DNA from: Pseudomonadota bacterium
GTDB taxonomy: Bacteria; Pseudomonadota; Alphaproteobacteria; Rhizobiales; Beijerinckiaceae
Assembly: GCA_028876585.1 (NCBI GenBank)
Contig: JAGWRL010000176.1
Span: 1 to 9,400 of the forward strand
Length of the DNA: 9,400 bases
Direction: 5' to 3'
Below are positions 1-5,336 of the stretch, one piece after another. How positions within the stretch are numbered: position 1 is the first letter of the stretch; each line of letters starts with the position of its first letter. A model generated the notes under the pieces. That model made no database searches. It was not told where the DNA came from and was given only the letters and a program-made list of their open reading frames with translations. Both the position numbers and the translations under genes were made by a program.

Positions 1-46
1 AAATCGCCGCCGCCGCCAATCCCGCCGCCGCGCGCGCGCGCATCAT
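1..46 (-). CDS. Possible 5' end of an unidentified gene, cut by the window edge
   Basis: Two adjacent ATG codons (44-46 and 41-43, minus strand) begin 9 bp after the rimI stop, and the frame stays open to the left edge, giving about 15 residues that start MMRARAAAGLAAAAI. The Ala-rich, hydrophobic start after two Arg residues would suit a membrane or exported protein. In related alphaproteobacteria genes such as fur, plsC or miaB often follow rimI, but nothing here identifies the product. No clear Shine-Dalgarno sequence precedes the ATG pair, and the stretch is a GC-only repeat-like run, so it could be chance. Confidence 0.3.
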   Translation of the reverse strand, partial: MMRARAAAGLAAAAI

Positions 47-55
47 GCGGGGGTC

Positions 56-538
56 TCAGCTCAGGTCGCGACGCATCACCAGCGCCGCCGTCGCGCCGCC
101 GTCGGGGCGCTTGTAATAGCCCTTGCGCTCGCCGACCTTGGCGAAGCCGAAGCGGGCGTAAAGCGCGAGCGCGGCGGCGTTGTGCTCGTCCACTTCGAGA
201 AAGATGCGCGTCGCGCCGGCGGCGGCGACATGGGTCAGATGCGCGCGCAGCAGATCGCGCCCGACGCCGGCTTTGCGCAAGGCCCGATCGACGGCGATGG
301 TGAGGATTTCCGCCTCGTCGGCGGCCAGTCGCGACAGCACGAAGCCGCGCAGCTTCGCATTGGCGGGATCGAGCGCCGCCGTGCCGACCGCGTTGGGGTC
401 GCCTATCAGGCTTTCCATCTCGCTCTGCGACCAGGGATAGGCGAAACCGGAGGCGTGGATGCGCGCGCAATCGGCCGCCGCCTCCGCCCGCAGCGGCCGA
501 ATCGTGGAGGGCGACGGCCGGCCCCAGGGGAAGATCAT
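56..538 (-). CDS. rimI: GNAT-family N-acetyltransferase, RimI-like (ribosomal protein S18-alanine N-acetyltransferase)
   Basis: A 160-residue single-domain GNAT protein, the usual RimI length. RimI uses acetyl-CoA to acetylate the N-terminal alanine of ribosomal protein S18 in the cytoplasm. The acetyl-CoA-binding R-x-x-G-x-G motif is at 88-93 (RKAGVG), after the beta-strand ILTIAV at 78-83. The segment from FLEVDEHN (113-120) to ALYARFGF (125-132) is typical of RimI; Glu115 and Tyr127 have the same 12-residue spacing as the catalytic Glu and Tyr known from Salmonella RimI. The start at 538 is chosen because it overlaps the tsaB stop as ATGA and gives a protein of family length. A longer open frame reaching 922 only yields Arg-rich sequence and is out-of-frame noise inside tsaB. 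Linkage to tsaB supports RimI over other GNATs, though the substrate is inferred. Confidence 0.88.
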   Translation of the reverse strand: MIFPWGRPSPSTIRPLRAEAAADCARIHASGFAYPWSQSEMESLIGDPNAVGTAALDPANAKLRGFVLSRLAADEAEILTIAVDRALRKAGVGRDLLRAHLTHVAAAGATRIFLEVDEHNAAALALYARFGFAKVGERKGYYKRPDGGATAALVMRRDLS

Positions 539-1224
539 GAATCGGCGCGGGCGATCGCCTCGTCGCGCGGTGGATGGGCGTCGGGCGGCTTGATATAGAG
601 CGGCCGCGCCGGCCAGACGGCGGGGTCGGCGGCCAGGCCGATGCGGGCGATGGCGACGATGTCGGGATAAGCGCTGGCGCCGCTGGCGTCGACGTCGACC
701 CCCGCCCGCCGCGCCTCCTCCGCCAGAAGGCTCGCCGCGTCGCCGACGATGCGCGCCGAACTGCCGCCGATGGCGCGCACCGCGTCGCGCAGCGTGACGA
801 TGCGGGGCGAAAAGATCTGCTTGGCCTTGGAATCGATGAGGTGGAAATAGACGTTGCCGTGGCCGGCGTCGATCACCGCCGCGATCACGCCGTGCTTGGG
901 GTCGTCGAGCATCGGGCCGCAATAGGCGATCAAAGTCGAGACGCCGACGGCGGGGATTTCCAGCGTCAGCGCGATCGCCTTGGCCATCGCGACGCCGATC
1001 CTGAGGCCGGTGAACGAGCCCGGCCCGACCGCCACGGCGACCTTGGTCAGTTCGGCCGTGCCGCCGTCGCTCGCCTTGAGCACCCGATCCACCATCGGCC
1101 CCAGCGCCTCGGCGTGGCCGCGGCTCATGGGCAGGCTTTCGCGCGCCAGCGCGTAGCGCAAGCTGCCGTCGTAAACCGCCGCCGAACAGGCGCCGCGCGA
1201 AGTGTCGATGGCGAGCACGCGCAT
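535..1224 (-). CDS. tsaB: tRNA N6-threonylcarbamoyladenosine biosynthesis protein TsaB (YeaZ)
   Basis: A 229-residue ASKHA-fold protein. TsaB forms a complex with TsaD and TsaE that transfers the threonylcarbamoyl group to A37 of ANN-decoding tRNAs. TsaB itself is a non-catalytic partner of TsaD. Visible hallmarks are the N-terminal phosphate-loop-like strand LAIDTS (4-9), RGHAEAL (35-41, the family's R-x-H-S/A-E stretch), the signature GPGSFTGLRIG (67-77), and the C-terminal P-L-Y-I-K-P-P (208-214). Start ATG at 1224 is supported by GAGG about 8 bp upstream and lies 4 bp after the argB stop. The stop overlaps the rimI start by 4 bp, so translational coupling is likely. The tsaB-rimI pair is widespread in bacteria. 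Length and motifs are normal, with no sign of damage. Confidence 0.95.
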   Translation of the reverse strand: MRVLAIDTSRGACSAAVYDGSLRYALARESLPMSRGHAEALGPMVDRVLKASDGGTAELTKVAVAVGPGSFTGLRIGVAMAKAIALTLEIPAVGVSTLIAYCGPMLDDPKHGVIAAVIDAGHGNVYFHLIDSKAKQIFSPRIVTLRDAVRAIGGSSARIVGDAASLLAEEARRAGVDVDASGASAYPDIVAIARIGLAADPAVWPARPLYIKPPDAHPPRDEAIARADS

Positions 1225-1228
1225 GGGG

Positions 1229-2116
1229 CTACCTCGTGATCAGCGTGCCGGCGCCGTGATCGGTCAGAAGTTCGATCAGCACCGCGTGGGGAATCTTGCC
1301 GTCGAGGATGACGACGCCCTCGACGCCGCGCTCGACCGCGTAGATGCAGGTCTCGACCTTGGGGATCATGCCGCCGGTGATGGTGCCGTCGGCGATCAGT
1401 TCGCGAATCTGGTCGACCTTCAGCTCCTTGATCAGGTTCTTGTCCTTGTCGAGCACGCCCGGCACGTCGGTGAGGAACAGCAGCCGCTTGGCGTGCAAGG
1501 CGCCCGCGATCGCGCCGGCGAACGTGTCGGCGTTGACGTTGTAGGTCTCGCCGTCGGCGCAGGCGGCGACCGGGGCCAGCACCGGGATCAGTTCGCGGCC
1601 GAGCACCTGCTCCAGCACGGTGATGTCGATTTTGTCGGGCTCGCCGACGAAGCCGAGATCGACCGGCGGCTCGCCGTCGCCGCCTTCGTGCGGGCGCGTC
1701 ACCTTGCGCGCCGTCACCATGTTGCCGTCCTTGCCGCACAGCCCGATGGCGCGGCCGCCCTGCGCGTTGATGGCGCCGACGAGTTGCTTGTTGATCGAGC
1801 CGGCCAGCACCATCTCGACGATCTCCACCGTCGCCTTGTCGGTGATGCGCAGGCCGCCGGAGAAGCGCGATTCGATGCCGAGCTTCTTCAGCATCGCGCC
1901 GATCTGAGGCCCGCCGCCATGCACCACGACCGGATTGACGCCGGACTGCTCCAGCAGCACCATGTCGCGGGCGAAATTGCGCTCGCCCTCGCCGCCCATG
2001 GCGTGGCCGCCGTATTTCACCACGATGGTGGAATCGTCATAGCGCAGCATATGCGGCAGCGCCTGCATGAGGATTTCAGACTGCTCCTGCGGGCTGACTT
2101 GCGGCTCGCTGGACAT
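1229..2116 (-). CDS. argB: Acetylglutamate kinase (N-acetyl-L-glutamate 5-phosphotransferase)
   Basis: Second step of the acetylated arginine pathway: ATP phosphorylates N-acetylglutamate in the cytoplasm. The 295-residue amino-acid-kinase-fold protein shows the ATP-site Lys34 in VVKYGGHAM (32-40), the glycine loop VHGGGPQIG (65-73), the substrate Arg90 in GLRITD, N193/N195/D197 in [18 protein letters not shown] (215-222) and Lys253 in GGMIPKV. The N-terminal helix before residue 30 and the C-terminal [15 protein letters not shown] pattern are typical of arginine-inhibited hexameric kinases, so feedback inhibition is likely (inferred). Start: the frame opens at 2176, but GGGAG 5 bp before the ATG at 2116 and family length favour 2116. 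It is first in the argB-tsaB-rimI operon and divergent from choX. Confidence 0.96.
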   Translation of the reverse strand: MSSEPQVSPQEQSEILMQALPHMLRYDDSTIVVKYGGHAMGGEGERNFARDMVLLEQSGVNPVVVHGGGPQIGAMLKKLGIESRFSGGLRITDKATVEIVEMVLAGSINKQLVGAINAQGGRAIGLCGKDGNMVTARKVTRPHEGGDGEPPVDLGFVGEPDKIDITVLEQVLGRELIPVLAPVAACADGETYNVNADTFAGAIAGALHAKRLLFLTDVPGVLDKDKNLIKELKVDQIRELIADGTITGGMIPKVETCIYAVERGVEGVVILDGKIPHAVLIELLTDHGAGTLITR

Positions 2117-2149
2117 GGCGACTCCCGAATTTGGCATGGCGCCGCGCCT

Positions 2150-2176
2150 TTTATGCGCGCCGCGGCTTCGCGGCAA
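2150..2176 (-). promoter_or_regulatory. Possible argB-tsaB-rimI promoter
   Basis: Read on the minus strand, TTGCCG (2171-2176) lies 15 bp before CATAAA (2150-2155), which matches four of six bases of the -10 consensus. The spacer is shorter than the ideal 17 bp, so this is a weak candidate. It sits in the only intergenic space upstream of argB, so a promoter is expected nearby. Confidence 0.3.
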
Positions 2177-2190
2177 TCTTTAGTCTGAAA

Positions 2191-2220
2191 TTGACGCCGG
2201 GTCGCAAGCGTCGTTAGCAT
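2191..2220 (+). promoter_or_regulatory. Likely sigma70-type promoter for choXWV
   Basis: TTGACG at 2191-2196 is a strong -35 element. TAGCAT at 2215-2220, 18 bp further on, matches four of six -10 bases. Transcription would start near 2227, leaving a leader of about 33 nt before the choX start. The choX Shine-Dalgarno GGGAGG (2249-2254) is 5 bp before the ATG. A small GCGGC-GAGC-GCCGC hairpin (2230-2243) could form in this leader. I saw no recognisable operator; a BetI-like or choline-responsive site cannot be assigned by eye. Confidence 0.45.
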
Positions 2221-2259
2221 GAGGGAGAGGCGGCGAGCGCCGCAGCGTGGGAGGCGAAT

Positions 2260-3207
2260 ATGAAATTCATCAAGGCCGCGGCTTGCGCCGCCGCGATGCT
2301 CGGACTGGGCGTGACCGCCGCCGCCGCGGGCGACCCGGAAAGCTGCAAGGCCGTGCGCTTCTCCGACGTCGGCTGGACCGACATCACCGCCACGACCTCG
2401 ATCGCCGGCGAAATCTTCAAGGGGCTCGGCTACGCGCCGAAAGCGACGGTGCTGTCGGTGCCGGTCACCTACACCTCGATGAAGAACAAGGACATCGACG
2501 TGTTCCTCGGCAACTGGCAGCCGTCGATGGAAAATGACCGCAAGCCCTATATCGCCGACAAATCGGTGGTCGAGGTCGACGCCAACCTGCCCGAAGGGGC
2601 CAAATACACGCTGGCGGTGCCGCAATACACCTGGGACAAGGGCCTGAAGGATTTCAAGGACATCGAGAAATTCAAGGATTCGCTGAAGGGCAAGATCTAC
2701 GGCATCGAGCCCGGCAACGACGGCAACCGGCTGATCCTCGACCTGATCAAAGGCGACAAGTTCGGCCTGAAGAATTTCCAGGTCGTCGAATCGAGCGAAC
2801 AGGGCATGTTGTCCGAGGTGCAGCGCGCGACCTCGCACAAGGAGGACGTGGTGTTCCTCGGCTGGGCGCCGCATCCGATGAACGTCAATTTCAAGATCCA
2901 GTATCTCACCGGCGGCGACGACAGCTTCGGGCCGAATTTCGGCGGCGCGGTGGTCTACACCAATGAGCGCGCCGGCTGGGCCGAGCAGTGCCCGAATGCA
3001 GCCAGGCTGGTCAAACAACTGGTGTTCACCGTCGACATCGAGAACGTGGTGATGAACAAGATCCTCACCGACGGCATGGAGGGGCCGAAGGCGGCGCAGG
3101 CCTGGTTGAAGACCAACCCGCCCGAACTCGCCAAATGGCTCGACGGCGTGACGACGTTCGACGGCAAGCCGGGCCTCGAGGCGGTGAAGAAGAGCCTGGG
3201 ACTCTAA
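2260..3207 (+). CDS. choX: Choline/betaine ABC transporter substrate-binding protein (ChoX type)
   Basis: A 315-residue periplasmic binding protein of the OpuAC/ProX family that delivers choline or a related quaternary amine to ChoW. Residues 1-23 form a Sec signal peptide: Lys at 2 and 5, a hydrophobic core, and an AAA cleavage region. The mature protein closely resembles the rhizobial choline binder ChoX in FSDVGWTDIT (34-43), FLGNWQP (82-88), YGIEPGNDGNR (147-157) and FLGWAPHPMN (199-208). The choline aromatic box known from Sinorhizobium ChoX maps to Trp39, Trp86, Tyr116 and Trp202, with Asp41 and Asn153 also kept. Cys29 and Cys244 match the disulfide of ChoX. Conserved ligand residues favour choline, with acetylcholine or betaine as weaker ligands; ligand choice is inferred. 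Start is supported by GGGAGG 5 bp upstream. First gene of choXWV. Confidence 0.93.
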   Translation: MKFIKAAACAAAMLGLGVTAAAAGDPESCKAVRFSDVGWTDITATTSIAGEIFKGLGYAPKATVLSVPVTYTSMKNKDIDVFLGNWQPSMENDRKPYIADKSVVEVDANLPEGAKYTLAVPQYTWDKGLKDFKDIEKFKDSLKGKIYGIEPGNDGNRLILDLIKGDKFGLKNFQVVESSEQGMLSEVQRATSHKEDVVFLGWAPHPMNVNFKIQYLTGGDDSFGPNFGGAVVYTNERAGWAEQCPNAARLVKQLVFTVDIENVVMNKILTDGMEGPKAAQAWLKTNPPELAKWLDGVTTFDGKPGLEAVKKSLGL

Positions 3208-3229
3208 GCAGCGTCGCGCGCTTCACGGG

Positions 3230-3246
3230 GGCGGCGAAGCGCCGCC
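3230..3246 (+). other. Intercistronic hairpin 1 between choX and choW
   Basis: GGCGGCG and CGCCGCC form a perfect 7-bp stem around an AAG loop, 22 nt after the choX stop. No run of T follows, so it is not a complete intrinsic terminator. Its position just after the binding-protein gene suggests it protects the choX mRNA end or causes partial termination, which would give more ChoX than ChoW/ChoV. That role is inferred from similar layouts in other ABC importer operons. Confidence 0.5.
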
Positions 3247-3259
3247 GTCTCCGTCATCT

Positions 3260-3275
3260 CCGGGCTTTTCCCCGG
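3260..3275 (+). other. Intercistronic hairpin 2 between choX and choW
   Basis: CCGGG (3260-3264) and CCCGG (3271-3275) pair around the six-base loop CTTTTC. This second stem lies 13 nt after the first and 35 nt before choW. It again lacks a T tract. Together the two stems occupy most of the 103-bp gap. Confidence 0.4.
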
Positions 3276-3310
3276 CAGGACGGCGGGCGTGATGGTCGAG
3301 GGAGCAACGG

Positions 3311-4156
3311 TTGGAAAGCTGGTTCACCGCCTGGAAGTTGCCGCTCGGCTGGCTCGCCAAGCAGGGCATCACCTGGTTGCAGGACAACGCCGCCGGCTTC
3401 TTCGATCTGGTGACGGCGATCATCGATTTCCTGGTCGACGGCCTGACGCAGCTTCTGTCCGCCGTCCCGGTCGCCGTGCTGATCGCCGTGTTCGCCGCCG
3501 GCGCCTATTGGCTGCATCGCTCCTGGCGGTTGACGCTGTTCGTCGTGCTGGCGTTCCTGCTGATCACCAATCTCGGCTATTGGCAGGCGACGCTGGAGAC
3601 GATCTCGCTGGTCGGCTTCTCGACGCTGGTCAGCGTCGCGTTCGGCGTGCCAATCGGCATCGCCTGCGCGCATCGGCCGTGGCTCTACTCGGCGGTGCGG
3701 CCGCTGCTCGATCTGATGCAGACCCTGCCTACCTTCGTTTATCTGATCCCGACCCTGGTGCTGTTTCATCTGGGCGCCGCGCCCGGCCTGATCTCGACCG
3801 TGATCTTCGCCATCGCCGCGCCGATCCGGCTGACCTATCTCGGCGTCGTCTCGGTGCCGCTGCAACTGCGCGAAGCCGGCGAGGCGTGCGGCGCCACCAG
3901 GACGCAACTGCTGTGGAAGGTCGAACTGCCCTATGCCGCGCCCACCATCATGGCCGGCGTCACCCAATGCATCATGCTGAGCCTGTCGATGGTGGTGATC
4001 GCCGCCCTCGTCGGCGCCGCCGGCCTCGGCACGCCGGTGGTGCGCGCGCTCGGCACCGTCAATATTCCGATGGGCATTGAGGCGGGCCTGTCGATCGTGC
4101 TGCTCGCCGTGGTGCTCGACCGCGTCTGCCGCGCGCCCGAGCGCAGGAAGGCGTGA
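3311..4156 (+). CDS. choW: Choline/betaine ABC transporter permease (ChoW/ProW type)
   Basis: A 281-residue inner-membrane permease of the MetI/OpuAB fold that forms the channel for the ligand delivered by ChoX. Hydrophobic segments lie near 52-67, 74-90, 96-120, 143-155, 158-172, 220-240 and 258-270. The cytoplasmic EAA loop that docks on the ATPase is at 188-207 (E-A-G-x-A-x-G-A-T ending in V-E-L-P). The N-terminus (WKLPLGWLAK, 8-17) is typical of ChoW. The start is TTG: an in-frame stop at 3290-3292 rules out anything further upstream, no other start codon lies between, and GGGAG sits 6 bp before the TTG. Its stop is followed one base later by the choV ATG. Length is normal for the family. 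A proline-betaine or glycine-betaine permease would look similar; ChoX decides the substrate. Confidence 0.93.
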   Translation: MESWFTAWKLPLGWLAKQGITWLQDNAAGFFDLVTAIIDFLVDGLTQLLSAVPVAVLIAVFAAGAYWLHRSWRLTLFVVLAFLLITNLGYWQATLETISLVGFSTLVSVAFGVPIGIACAHRPWLYSAVRPLLDLMQTLPTFVYLIPTLVLFHLGAAPGLISTVIFAIAAPIRLTYLGVVSVPLQLREAGEACGATRTQLLWKVELPYAAPTIMAGVTQCIMLSLSMVVIAALVGAAGLGTPVVRALGTVNIPMGIEAGLSIVLLAVVLDRVCRAPERRKA

Positions 4157-4157
4157 C

Positions 4158-5336
4158 ATGTCCGCTGTCGTTTTCGACCATGTCGACATCATTTTCGGCG
4201 ACCGCCAGCAGGAGGCGCTGGCGCTGATTGACGCTGGCAAGACGCGCGACGAAATCCTGGCGCAGACCGGCGTCGTGCTCGGCGCGGCGGGCATCGAGCT
4301 TGCCGTGGAGCCGGGCGAAATCTGCGTGCTGATGGGCCTGTCGGGCTCCGGCAAATCGACCATCCTGCGCGCCGTCAACGGCCTCAACAAGGTCGCGCGC
4401 GGCCGTGTGCTGGTCGCCGACGAAGGCCGCCAGATCGACGTCGCCCATTGCGGCGCGGCGCAGTTGCGCGCGCTGCGCACGCGCCGCATCGCCATGGTAT
4501 TCCAGCAATTCGCGCTGCTGCCGTGGCGCACGGTGCGCGAGAACGTCGGCTTCGGCCTCGAGTTGCGCGGCGCCTCGAAATCCGAGATCGCCCGCGTGGT
4601 TGACGAAAAGCTGGCGCTGGTTGGCCTGACCCAATGGGCGGAGAAATTCGGCCACGAATTGTCCGGCGGCATGCAGCAGCGCGTCGGGCTCGCCCGCGCC
4701 TTCGCCACCGACGCCGACATTCTGCTGATGGACGAGCCGTTCTCCGCGCTCGATCCGCTGATCCGCGACAAGTTGCAGGACGAATTGCTGGCGCTTCAAT
4801 CAGAGCTGAAAAAGACCATCATCTTCGTCAGCCACGATCTCGACGAGGCGATGAAGCTCGGCAACCGCATCGCCATTCTCGAAGGCGGCCGGGTGGTGCA
4901 ATGGGGCACGGCGGAGGAGATCCTGCTCACCCCCGCCAACGATTACGTCGCCGAATTCGTCAAGCACATGAACCCGCTCAACGTGCTGCGCGGCGGCGCG
5001 ATGATGACGCCGGCGGCGGGGCTCGCGCGCGACGGCTCCGACATCCTGCTCGACAAGCACGGCCGCATCCGCGTCGCGCTCGACGCCGAGGGCCGGCCGC
5101 ACAGCTGCACGCTCGACGGGACGGCCGGCGCGCTGGTTGACGCCGCGGCGGCGGACGGCGCGCGCGCCGACATCATCGTCGCGCCGGTGGATTTGAAAAT
5201 GCGGCTCGCGATCGAGTTGCGCCGCAAATCAGGCAACCCGATCGTGCTGGTTGATCAGCTCGGCCGGTTGGCCGGGCTGTGCGGCGACGACGAGATTTAT
5301 CGCGCGCTGCTGCGGGCGCGGCGCGCGCAGGGCTAG
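4158..5336 (+). CDS. choV: Choline/betaine ABC transporter ATP-binding protein (ChoV/ProV type)
   Basis: A 392-residue ATPase that powers ChoXW. It shows Walker A GLSGSGKST (60-68), the Q-loop VFQQFALLPWRTVREN (114-129), ABC signature LSGGMQQR (168-175), Walker B ILLMDEP (188-194), the D-loop SALD, and switch His226 in FVSHDLDEAM. The long N-terminal stretch before Walker A, with QEALALIDAGKTRDEI (18-33), is characteristic of betaine/choline-class ATPases. About 120 residues follow the ATPase core (from roughly 270). Their last part, IVLVDQLGRLAGL (362-374), looks like one half of a CBS pair, which in OpuA-type transporters senses ionic strength; here that is uncertain. Start ATG at 4158 follows AGGAAGG by 6 bp; a longer frame from 4077 lies inside choW and is rejected. 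The gene ends in a stop shared with the convergent dehydrogenase. Confidence 0.94.
   Translation: MSAVVFDHVDIIFGDRQQEALALIDAGKTRDEILAQTGVVLGAAGIELAVEPGEICVLMGLSGSGKSTILRAVNGLNKVARGRVLVADEGRQIDVAHCGAAQLRALRTRRIAMVFQQFALLPWRTVRENVGFGLELRGASKSEIARVVDEKLALVGLTQWAEKFGHELSGGMQQRVGLARAFATDADILLMDEPFSALDPLIRDKLQDELLALQSELKKTIIFVSHDLDEAMKLGNRIAILEGGRVVQWGTAEEILLTPANDYVAEFVKHMNPLNVLRGGAMMTPAAGLARDGSDILLDKHGRIRVALDAEGRPHSCTLDGTAGALVDAAAADGARADIIVAPVDLKMRLAIELRRKSGNPIVLVDQLGRLAGLCGDDEIYRALLRARRAQG

Noticed and set aside
1..55. GC-only alternating CGC/GCG run that looks like a simple repeat or Z-DNA tract
   Set aside because: Short and imperfect; easily explained by Ala/Arg codons in a GC-rich genome.
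539..922. N-terminal extension of rimI to 922
   Set aside because: The extra 128 residues are Arg-rich out-of-frame tsaB sequence; the ATGA overlap at 535-538 marks the real start.
2117..2176. N-terminal extension of argB by 20 residues
   Set aside because: The ATG at 2116 has a good GGGAG site at proper spacing, and the extension would consume the likely promoter region.
1202..2188. A 328-codon plus-strand frame opposite argB
   Set aside because: Same in-register antisense effect; low-complexity composition, while argB on the other strand has all kinase motifs.
2017..3018. A 333-codon minus-strand frame covering the argB/choX promoter region and choX
   Set aside because: It overlaps the 5' part of argB on the same strand in another frame and runs antisense to choX, with no recognisable domain.
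3254..4771. A 505-codon minus-strand frame across choW and choV
   Set aside because: It is antisense to two clearly functional transporter genes, rich in Arg, Gln and Asp, and spans both genes' motifs without any domain of its own.
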